Assembly (NCBI GenBank): GCA_905202595.1
Contig: CAJKSP010000003.1
Location: forward strand, 1 to 64,000
DNA: 64,000 bases
Source: an uncultured Sutterella sp.
Lineage (GTDB): Bacteria; Pseudomonadota; Gammaproteobacteria; Burkholderiales; Burkholderiaceae_F
Direction of reading: 5' to 3'
The notes under the pieces are model-generated. The model was given only the letters and a program-made list of their open reading frames with translations. It searched no databases and was not told the DNA's origin. Of this stretch, positions 33,645 to 40,034 are shown piece after piece (position 1 is the first letter of the stretch; each line of letters opens with the position of its first letter). The position numbers and the translations under genes are program-made.

Positions 33645-34517
33645 ATGACGACTCCTCGCGTTCTTGCGGTTCACGATCTCTGCTCCTTCGGCCGTTGCTC
33701 GCTCACGGCTGCCATTCCGGTGATTTCGGCGATGGGCATTCAGGTCTGCCCCTTCCCGACGGCTTGGTTCTCGAACAATCTCACGTACGGCACGTACCAC
33801 TTCACCGACTTTACGCCGGGAATGACAGCCTTCATGGACAAGTGGCAGAGCCTCGGCTATTCCTACGATGCGATCTACAGCGGCTTTCTCGCCGATGCCG
33901 GCCAGGTGGCCGTCGTCTGCGACGCTGTGCGCCGCTTCGGCCGAGAGGGCTCGCTCATCGTGGTCGATCCTGCCATGGGCGACGACGGCAAGCTCTACCC
34001 GGTCTTCAAGCCGGCATTCGTCGAGGAGATGCGAAAGCTCGTCGCCTGCGCGACGGTCATTACGCCGAACTACACGGAAGCGTGCCTGCTCCTTGACGAG
34101 CCGCTGCCCGCTGAGGGCGAGCTCGAGGCGCCCGACGAAGCCAAGCTGCGCCGCCTCTTCAAGGGGCTCGCGGCGCTCGGCGCCAAGCAGACGGTGATTA
34201 CGAGCGTGCCGGCCGGCGAGGGCCTCATCAAGGTGGCGAGCTTCGACGCTGCGTCGGGCGCCTACGTCGAGCGCACGACAAAGCGCATTCCCTTCTCGAC
34301 ATGCGGCACGGGCGACCTCTTCACGAGCGTGATGACGGGAGCGATGCTTCGCGGCCGCAGCCTCGCCGCGTCGGCTGCGCTTGCGATGGACTTTGCGAGC
34401 TACGTCATCGACTTCACGTACCGAGCCGGCAGCGACTGGCGCGAAGGCGTGCAGCTCGAGCCCTGCCTCGGCAGGCTGATCGACATGGCGGCGGCGCCCG
34501 AAGGGGCCGCCAGCTGA
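33645..34517 (+). CDS. Pyridoxal/pyridoxamine kinase (PdxY-like)
   Basis: A 290-residue ribokinase-fold kinase that makes pyridoxal 5'-phosphate in the vitamin B6 salvage pathway. 'RVLAVHDLCSFGRCSLTAAIPVISAMG' region is the typical N-terminus ('SxxxxGxxGxxAAIP' in others), 'VVDPAMGDDGKLY' and 'ITPNYTEACLLL' are conserved, and 'STCGTGDLFTSVMTGAML' holds the anion hole and catalytic Asp (GTGD). ATG 33645 matches the family start; the open frame upstream is not similar to anything. In E. coli the corresponding genes are pdxY and pdxK. A strong terminator follows. Confidence 0.9.
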   Translation: MTTPRVLAVHDLCSFGRCSLTAAIPVISAMGIQVCPFPTAWFSNNLTYGTYHFTDFTPGMTAFMDKWQSLGYSYDAIYSGFLADAGQVAVVCDAVRRFGREGSLIVVDPAMGDDGKLYPVFKPAFVEEMRKLVACATVITPNYTEACLLLDEPLPAEGELEAPDEAKLRRLFKGLAALGAKQTVITSVPAGEGLIKVASFDAASGAYVERTTKRIPFSTCGTGDLFTSVMTGAMLRGRSLAASAALAMDFASYVIDFTYRAGSDWREGVQLEPCLGRLIDMAAAPEGAAS

Positions 34518-34548
34518 GGCGCCTCTGCGCTTGAGGCGCCGTCGGCAA

Positions 34549-34583
34549 AAGGGCTTCCTTGAGAGAGGGGAAGCCCTTTTTTT
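34549..34583 (+). terminator. Terminator after pyridoxal kinase
   Basis: AAGGGCTTCC (34549-34558) pairs with GGGAAGCCCTT (34568-34578) and is followed by seven T residues. Confidence 0.9.
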
Positions 34584-34594
34584 GCGCTGCTTCT

Positions 34595-34623
34595 TTTTCA
34601 GAGTGCTCTGCGGCAGGCATAAT
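34595..34623 (+). promoter_or_regulatory. Candidate promoter of the five-gene unknown operon
   Basis: TTTTCA (34595-34600) and CATAAT (34618-34623) have a 17-base spacer and match the sigma-70 consensus at four and five of six positions. It sits between the kinase terminator and the first gene of the operon, whose start is 73 bases further on. Confidence 0.5.
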
Positions 34624-34696
34624 AAATTTTCACCCTCAACAGGCCGGAGGGCTCGGCGGCTGCCGTTCTCTCCGCCTTCAGACAGCGGCCAAGCGC

Positions 34697-35248
34697 ATGA
34701 CGAACAACAACGAGAACAACCTCGCAGGCGGCTCGATTGCCGTCCGCCCGAGCATTGCCGAGCCCGGCGCCCTTTCGGAGCTGCTCAGCTACGCAGCATC
34801 CGATCTGCTTGCGAGCGCGAAGGGCGGCGCCGACATTCCGGCCGAAGCGGCCGAGCGAATCATTTTCGGGCTCGCGGGCATCTTCCGCGGGGAGAACGGC
34901 ATCGTCGACCTGCCGGAGGGCTGGGATCTCGCGAAGGCTGGCGCCAGGCTGCGGCCTGGGCTCGCGCCGTACTTCGAGCAGATGACGCCTGAAGACCGCG
35001 GCATCTTCTCTGACGATGCCGAGCTCATCGTGCTCGCTGTGCACTGCTTTCTGGAGGAGGCGCTTGCGCTCGCCGAAGCGGCCGGCGCCTTCCCGGGCAG
35101 TCCGGAGAAGCAGCGCGCCTTCCTGGCCGGCGACGAGATGACGGCCGTCTGCGACGCGTGGGCGGACTGGCTGCTCGGCCGCACGGCGGAAAGCCCCCTT
35201 GAAGCGCTCGGCGCCCCTGCAGAGGACCATGGAGAGATGACAAAGTGA
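34697..35248 (+). CDS. Unknown protein, first of three tandem paralog-like products
   Basis: A 183-residue acidic, mostly helical protein without signal peptide, membrane segment or recognised domain. The visible skeleton is a leading helix ('LSELLSYAASDLLAS'), a segment ending 'IIFGLAGIFRGEN', a central 'SDDAELIVLAVHCFLEEALALAEAA', and a C-terminal 'VCDAWADWLLGR'. The same order of blocks occurs in the next two proteins, suggesting tandem duplication and divergence. ATG 34697 starts after an Asn-rich leader 'MTNNNENN'. Its stop overlaps the next gene's GTG start. It follows a candidate promoter and belongs to a five-gene operon ending at 37052. Function unknown. Confidence 0.75.
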   Translation: MTNNNENNLAGGSIAVRPSIAEPGALSELLSYAASDLLASAKGGADIPAEAAERIIFGLAGIFRGENGIVDLPEGWDLAKAGARLRPGLAPYFEQMTPEDRGIFSDDAELIVLAVHCFLEEALALAEAAGAFPGSPEKQRAFLAGDEMTAVCDAWADWLLGRTAESPLEALGAPAEDHGEMTK

Positions 35249-35769
35249 CGACAGACGAAAGGATGCATCCGAATGATGCAGCGGTGGAGGCTGCGCTTGA
35301 AGGCGAGGCTGCTGTGCTCGACGCCGCGAGCTTCGAAGGCTTTTTGGCCGGCATTGCCCGGTCGGTGATCCGAAATGTGAGCGAAGTCCGCGCCGGCAAG
35401 CTCTCCGCCGAAGATGCGGCGAAGCGTGACGACGCGACGGTGAGAAGCCTCGCGCAGGTGCTGATGGGCGAGCATGCCAGAATCCGCGCTGATCTCCCGG
35501 CAACGGGTCCTGCGCTGGTGAAGGAGATGGAGGAGAACATCCCGGCGCTCTTCCGGGAGCTTCCCGAGGGCGCCGACCGCGCCAATCCCCGTGCAATGAT
35601 GGTGCATGCCTGCCGCATTTTTCTCTCTGAGCTCTATACGATGATCCGCGCCTGCATCGCAGAGGGCGACCGGCTGACGCCGCAGATGCTCAAGGACCGC
35701 ATCGAAGGCTTTGCCGCCGTCTGGGCAGTCCGCTTCATGGGCGACGCGCCGGGGATTGCCCGCGCCTGA
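35245..35769 (+). CDS. Unknown protein, second of three tandem paralog-like products
   Basis: A 174-residue helical, acidic protein with no known domain. It repeats the plan of its neighbour: 'FEGFLAGIARSVIRNV' leading helix, 'TVRSLAQVLMGEHARI', 'MMVHACRIFLSELYTMIRACIAEGD' in the centre, and 'FAAVWAVRFMGDAPG' at the end. The W-A-x-x-x-x-G C-terminal pattern is shared by all three. It starts at GTG 35245, overlapping the previous stop (GTGA), which implies translational coupling. The next gene begins 19 bases after its stop. Function unknown. Confidence 0.75.
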   Translation: MTTDERMHPNDAAVEAALEGEAAVLDAASFEGFLAGIARSVIRNVSEVRAGKLSAEDAAKRDDATVRSLAQVLMGEHARIRADLPATGPALVKEMEENIPALFRELPEGADRANPRAMMVHACRIFLSELYTMIRACIAEGDRLTPQMLKDRIEGFAAVWAVRFMGDAPGIARA

Positions 35770-35788
35770 CGACGAGGAGGACGCACTT

Positions 35789-36319
35789 ATGTCTGGCTGC
35801 AGATCTTGCGGACCGCAGCGCCGCTGCGCAGGCGGCTGCCATGACTTCGGCTCCCGCGCAGACCGGGGCCCCAATCTCGCGGCGATCGACGTGGCGGCGA
35901 GCATTTTCCGGCAGGCGATGAGAAATCTCCTGAAGCGCATCGACGCCGCGGCGGCGGGCGACATGACGGAGGATGAGCTTGCCGAGGCCAATCAGAAGCT
36001 CGTCGACTGGCTTGCCGTCACCTTTGCAGGCCGAAATCCTCACTTTGAGACGGATCCTGACTGGCATCCGGCAGGGCTCGCCTCGCATTTGATGCAGGCG
36101 CTCGGCGCCGGCAGCGGCGCCGAGCGCCTTCACGACGACGAAGCTGTGATCGAGGCGGCGGCCGAAGCGTTTCTGCGCGATGCCGAGCGGCTGGCGCCGC
36201 GGCTTCTCCTGCGGGCGGGCAGTCCGGCCGCAGCCGGCGAAAGCCCGGAGGCGGCAGACTTTGCGGAGCGCTGGGCTTATCTTTTCACTGGAGCGCCCCT
36301 CGGCGGGCACGCGCAATGA
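35789..36319 (+). CDS. Unknown protein with Cys-rich N-terminus, third of the tandem set
   Basis: A 176-residue protein. The N-terminus 'MSGCRSCGPQRRCAGGCH' has four Cys and one His within 18 residues and could bind a metal; the other two paralogs lack this. The remainder shows the shared plan: 'ASIFRQAMRNLLKRIDAA', 'KLVDWLAVTFAGRNP', 'DDEAVIEAAAEAFLRDAERLA' and C-terminal 'FAERWAYLFTGAPLGG'. ATG 35789 follows GAGGAGG by nine bases, a strong site; a longer open frame upstream overlaps the previous gene and is not needed. Function unknown; a structural or DNA-associated role cannot be excluded. Confidence 0.75.
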   Translation: MSGCRSCGPQRRCAGGCHDFGSRADRGPNLAAIDVAASIFRQAMRNLLKRIDAAAAGDMTEDELAEANQKLVDWLAVTFAGRNPHFETDPDWHPAGLASHLMQALGAGSGAERLHDDEAVIEAAAEAFLRDAERLAPRLLLRAGSPAAAGESPEAADFAERWAYLFTGAPLGGHAQ

Positions 36320-36349
36320 CTTGCGGGCATTGGATTAGAGGCAACGATC

Positions 36350-36754
36350 ATGCAGTTTGAAGATCTTCAGCATTTTCTGACGGTGCGCCCTTCGGGGCTG
36401 CTCGAAAAGGGCGACGACCGAGTGGCGACGCCATTCCGCCTTCCGGGCGCCGAGACGCCGATTTCCGTGTGGGTGCGCCGCATGGAAGGCGGCCGGTGCT
36501 TCGTGCACGACCGCGGAGAAGCAGCCAAGGCCGTGAGAGGCTTTGACGCCATTCTGCAGTCCAAGATCTTCGAGCCCGTTCGCACGTCTTGGATCGACGG
36601 CGGCGTGCAGGTCGACGAGGAAGGCAAAATCTTCACGATTGCCAGCGCCGGCGAGCAGCCGCTCTGCGATGCGGTCGCCCGCATCATCGAAGCGCAGATC
36701 GTCATCGGCGCGCTCGGCGCTGCCTGGGCGGCGCATGACGGCGCCGGCCGCTGA
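36350..36754 (+). CDS. Unknown protein with DUF1828-like pattern
   Basis: A 134-residue soluble protein. The middle part has 'KGDDRVATPFRLPG', 'ISVWVRRMEGGRCFVHDRGEAAKAV', which resembles the DUF1828 layout (short strands, T-P-F, then an aspartate-glycine-glutamate turn) found in several phage- and defence-linked proteins. The match is by eye only and weak. It is the fourth gene of the operon, 30 bases after the third. The start ATG 36350 opens with 'MQFEDLQHFLTVRPSG'. The next gene begins 13 bases after its stop. Confidence 0.6.
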   Translation: MQFEDLQHFLTVRPSGLLEKGDDRVATPFRLPGAETPISVWVRRMEGGRCFVHDRGEAAKAVRGFDAILQSKIFEPVRTSWIDGGVQVDEEGKIFTIASAGEQPLCDAVARIIEAQIVIGALGAAWAAHDGAGR

Positions 36755-36767
36755 CGGAGGGGCCGTC

Positions 36768-37052
36768 ATGCGCACCGATCAGCTGCCGCAGGAGCTTGAC
36801 GATGCCGTCATGCAGCGCCTCATGCGAGGCCTCTCGCCCAATGCGCTGCGCGCGCTGCATGCGGCGGCAGAAATGCGACATCGTCCGGCCGAAGATGTGC
36901 TTCGAGACGAGATCCGCAGCTACATTGAGGACCGCCTGCCTCCGATCGACATTGAGGGCGTGATTCACGCGATGGGCGACCGCTTCTATCAGTTCGGCTA
37001 TTTCTGCGGCACAGCCAAGCGTCTGCTGCGCGAATGGAAGACGCGCGGCTGA
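36768..37052 (+). CDS. Small unknown protein ending the operon
   Basis: A 94-residue, largely helical protein. 'LSPNALRALHAAAEMRHRPAEDVLRDEIRSYIEDRLPP' region resembles the ribbon-helix-helix-like 'xxPxAxRAL...E' type of small regulatory proteins only loosely. The C-terminal part ends 'YFCGTAKRLLREWKTRG'. ATG 36768 follows GGAGGGG by seven bases, which decides against the longer open frame that begins at 36543 inside the previous gene. A terminator at 37077-37115 closes the operon. It might be a regulator of the cluster, but nothing proves it. Confidence 0.65.
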   Translation: MRTDQLPQELDDAVMQRLMRGLSPNALRALHAAAEMRHRPAEDVLRDEIRSYIEDRLPPIDIEGVIHAMGDRFYQFGYFCGTAKRLLREWKTRG

Positions 37053-37076
37053 TCGGCTGAGACCGCACCAATCTCG

Positions 37077-37115
37077 TCCCCGAAAGGCTCTGATGCGCTT
37101 TTCGGGGATTTTTTT
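37077..37115 (+). terminator. Terminator closing the five-gene operon
   Basis: TCCCCGAAA (37077-37085) pairs with TTTTCGGGGA (37099-37108), followed by seven T residues. Confidence 0.9.
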
Positions 37116-37376
37116 GCAGAGAAAAGCAAGGCGCTGTTTGTGCGATTGATGGGCGCAAAAGCGGCGTGCTTTGTTCACAAAATTCTGTCAGCGTCAAGCA
37201 TTGATCGAAAGCCGAAACATTTCGCAAAAGATCTTTACGGTTGTGAGTGCAAATGAGAGAATAGAAGCGAAGGAGGAAGAAGGGGCGAAAGCTCCAGCAT
37301 CCGAAGGCGCCGCAGATCAGTTGATGCGGCGGCAGATTCGGAGCAAGGTCCTCCGCCTTCGACAAAGGAGGCCGTC

Positions 37377-37535
37377 ATGACATACATGAAGAACGCACAG
37401 CAACGCCCCCACCACGAATGGGGCCGGCTCATTCTTTTCGTTCTCTTCCTGATTGTGCTGGCGGCTGTTCTCAAGGGCATGGGCTGGTGCATCGGCGGCG
37501 TGTGCGAGATTGGCACCGACATGCTTCTGCCCTAG
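37377..37535 (+). CDS. Small single-span membrane protein with a Cys pair
   Basis: A 52-residue open frame with an excellent ribosome site (AAAGGAGG, five bases before ATG 37377). It begins 'MTYMKNAQQRPHHEWGR', then has one strongly hydrophobic segment of about 17 residues ('LILFVLFLIVLAAVL'), then 'GMGWCIGGVCEIGTD' with two Cys six residues apart on the far side. This suggests an inner-membrane microprotein with the Cys pair in the periplasm. A terminator follows at 37588-37621. No homolog recognised. Confidence 0.65.
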   Translation: MTYMKNAQQRPHHEWGRLILFVLFLIVLAAVLKGMGWCIGGVCEIGTDMLLP

Positions 37536-37587
37536 CGCTTGAGGAGCGCGCTGCCGCTTTCTTTCAGCGTCGGCGCCATGCCTGCAG

Positions 37588-37621
37588 AGCCCTGCTTTAG
37601 ATGAGAAGGCGGGGCTTTTTT
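37588..37621 (+). terminator. Terminator after the small membrane protein gene
   Basis: AGCCCTGC (37588-37595) pairs with GCGGGGCT (37609-37616) through one G-T pair and is followed by six T residues. Confidence 0.8.
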
Positions 37622-37658
37622 GCGTCCGCAGCCTCAAAGCGGCAGAATGCCCTGCATC

Positions 37659-38204
37659 ATGAATTCACTTCCTTCCGGCGGCCTCCGGCTTCGCGGACTG
37701 CCGCCCGTTGTGCGGCGGGATCCTGCCCCGCGAGTGCTCATTCTCGGCAGCATGCCGAGCGAAGCGTCCCTGGCGGCGGGCGCCTACTATGCGCATCCGC
37801 GCAATCGCTTCTGGCCGGTGATGGCGGCGCTTTTAGGCCGCTCTGCGCCGCCCTCGGCCTTTCCTGAGCGCGCCGCCATGCTCGCTGACGCGGGCATCGC
37901 GCTCTGGGATGTCATCGGCTCCTGCGTGCGCGAAGGCAGTCTCGACAGCGCCATTGAGGCGCTGGAGCCGAACGACATTGCGGGCTTTCTCGCCGAACGG
38001 CCGAGCATCTGCATCGTGTGCCTCAACGGCGGCAAGAGCGCTGAGGTCTGGCGGCGCTGGATTGTCCCGACGCTGACGCCGGCCGCTTTGGCCGGCCTTT
38101 CAGTGAGGGCGCTGCCTTCTACTTCGCCCGCCAATGCGCGCTGGCGCTTTGAAGCGCTTCTCGAGGCTTGGCGGCAGGCCGTCGGTCCTGCTGTCCGCCG
38201 CTGA
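37659..38204 (+). CDS. Hypoxanthine-DNA glycosylase (UDG family 6 type)
   Basis: A 181-residue DNA-repair glycosylase that removes deaminated adenine (hypoxanthine) from DNA. 'RVLILGSMPSEASLAAGAYYAHPRNRFWPVMAAL' region is the characteristic N-terminal block, with the catalytic Asn in 'HPRN' context, and 'ALPSTSPANARW' is the C-terminal minor-groove loop. Length matches the family (about 160-180). ATG 37659 opens just before the conserved part ('MNSLPSGG'); no strong ribosome site is visible, and ATG 37647 is an alternative. Confidence 0.88.
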   Translation: MNSLPSGGLRLRGLPPVVRRDPAPRVLILGSMPSEASLAAGAYYAHPRNRFWPVMAALLGRSAPPSAFPERAAMLADAGIALWDVIGSCVREGSLDSAIEALEPNDIAGFLAERPSICIVCLNGGKSAEVWRRWIVPTLTPAALAGLSVRALPSTSPANARWRFEALLEAWRQAVGPAVRR

Positions 38205-38357
38205 GGCTCATCCGGTGCTTCGACGGAAATCCACATCGTGCCTATTTTTTAATCACGGCTTAATTTCCTTGCGGCAGAGGGCTGGGCGAGGTTATCCACA
38301 GACCTTTCAACTGAGGATGTGCACAGCGCGCGGTCGGCAGGACTGGCCTTCGGAAGA

Positions 38358-38390
38358 CAAAAAAAGCGCGCCGCAGAAGATGCGGCGCGC
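38358..38390 (-). terminator. Terminator after the 38.4-39.7 kb carrier gene
   Basis: GCGCGCCGCA (38366-38375) and TGCGGCGCGC (38381-38390) are perfect complements. On the minus strand they are followed by TTTTTTTGT. Confidence 0.85.
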
Positions 38391-38451
38391 GCAGGGCTGA
38401 GCCGGATGATGGGCGCTTGAGGCGCCTGCGTCCGGGGTGCGCCTCCAGGCG

Positions 38452-39660
38452 CTACGGCTTCAGAAGCGGCACGAAGAAGCCCGCGATGATGACGGAGATG
38501 CTCGTCACGGTCGCAAAGCCCGAAACCAGGTATTTCGGCATCAGGTGGTCGGAAATGACCTGACGCTCCTCTTCCGTTTCGCCGACGGCCTTCGCAATTT
38601 CATTCACGATGAGGTAGGTGGCCGGGAAGCCGAGGAGCTGGCCGGCGGAGACGCCCATGGCGAGATTCCGGGAGCCGAGGATCTTCCAGAGCGGCAGCAG
38701 ATAGAAGAAGATCCAGAGCACGGCGAAGGTCACGACGAACATCACGACCGTGGCGTAGCCGAGCGTGATGAGGTCGGCCGGCTGAATCTTCGCGAGCGAC
38801 GGAATGATCGTGGCGAAGACGGCGACATTGAAGATGCCGGCCGAATTGGCATGCTTGAGGATGTTCTTCGGCACCATGCCCGTCGCGCAGACGACCGTGC
38901 CGAGAACAAGAGCCCAGATCGAAGCGGAGAGGCCCGTCAGCTTCTGCAGCATGAAGGCGACCCAGGAGAAGAAGGCCGTAATGGCGAGCGAGGTGAAGAC
39001 GCCGTAGTACTTCTTATGGCGTTCAAAGAAGTTCTGGGGCGCGGCAGCTTGCGCAGCGCCGGCTGAGGCTGAAGCGGCGCTGTTGCCGGCATTTTCTGCG
39101 CCCGGACGGCGGCCGGTGCGGCGGAATTCCGCCACGACGGCCTGCGCTTCCTTGATGCCGAAATGCGAGGCGAACGGGGTGCCGAAGAACTTCTGCACGG
39201 CGTAGACGATCGTGCCGAGCGCGGCGGCGAGGGTAAGGCCCTGATCCATCGCGGCGTTCGTCATGATCTGGGTAGCCACGATGCCGCCGTTGATGATCGG
39301 GATGGAGACGATCGTCTCGTTGTAGCCCACGAGCGGAATCATGACGACAGCCGAGATCATTACGACGATCATCGAGAGGACGGCCGTGAGGACCGTGCGC
39401 CACTCAGAGATCATTTCGCGAAGATTGATCGAGGTGCCCATGGAGAAGACAACGGCCACGATGGCAATGCGGCCGAGGTCCGTGAGGCCTGCACGGTGAA
39501 TGATGTCGGCCGGGATGATCCCCGTCATGAAGCAGACGAGGAAGAGCAGCAGGCTCACAAAGACGGAGGAGACCTTCGCTTTGGTGAGCGTGCCGAGAAA
39601 GTCGCCGATGCCGAAGAAGAGCAGGCAGAGAAATAGATAGAAAAAGATGTTGTCGAACAT
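38452..39660 (-). CDS. Inner-membrane carrier, possibly GltS/ESS-like
   Basis: A 402-residue integral membrane protein with about 10-11 hydrophobic segments and a polar, Ala/Gly-rich loop near residues 185-215. Blocks such as 'IPIINGGIVATQIMTNAA', 'GVSAGQLLGFPATYLIVNEIAKAVGETEEE' and 'LMPKYLVSGFATVTSISVIIAGFF' suggest the two-repeat architecture of glutamate:Na+ symporters (GltS) and relatives. I cannot assign the family firmly; a carboxylate or amino-acid substrate is a guess. ATG 39658-39660 starts directly in the first helix. It is divergent from the flavoprotein gene at 40035, with 374 bases between. Confidence 0.65.
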   Translation of the reverse strand: MFDNIFFYLFLCLLFFGIGDFLGTLTKAKVSSVFVSLLLFLVCFMTGIIPADIIHRAGLTDLGRIAIVAVVFSMGTSINLREMISEWRTVLTAVLSMIVVMISAVVMIPLVGYNETIVSIPIINGGIVATQIMTNAAMDQGLTLAAALGTIVYAVQKFFGTPFASHFGIKEAQAVVAEFRRTGRRPGAENAGNSAASASAGAAQAAAPQNFFERHKKYYGVFTSLAITAFFSWVAFMLQKLTGLSASIWALVLGTVVCATGMVPKNILKHANSAGIFNVAVFATIIPSLAKIQPADLITLGYATVVMFVVTFAVLWIFFYLLPLWKILGSRNLAMGVSAGQLLGFPATYLIVNEIAKAVGETEEERQVISDHLMPKYLVSGFATVTSISVIIAGFFVPLLKP

Positions 39661-40034
39661 GGTGGAAAGAAGCAGGCCGCGTGCGAATCGCCAGGAAGGC
39701 GGCCGTCTTCGCCGAGGCGGGGAAAGCGCTTCAGGAAAGCGGAGAGAGAGACGCAGCGGACAGTTGCGGGGCCGTCGGTAAGCGGCGGGCCTGACGTAGA
39801 AGCCTAGCCTCTCTTGTAGACACTCGGCATCAGGCGATCTGCCTAAGCCGGTGAGCTTTCCGGCGGTCGGCAGGGCAGATGGGCTAGAGCGTCAGTTTCA
39901 GATGCCATTAAGCGCTTTCGGGCATCATCGTCTCAAAATCCCGGGGTGCGCCCTGGAATTCGTGCCGAGAAGGCCGGCTGGAGCGGGAAGTCCAGAAATG
40001 CCGCCGGCTATTGCTCGCTACAAAGGAGACGAAA
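39661..40034. other. Divergent region between carrier and flavoprotein genes
   Basis: 374 bases. The right end carries AAAGGAGA (40022-40029), the ribosome site for the flavoprotein. No clear promoter, palindrome or RNA was seen. Confidence 0.4.
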
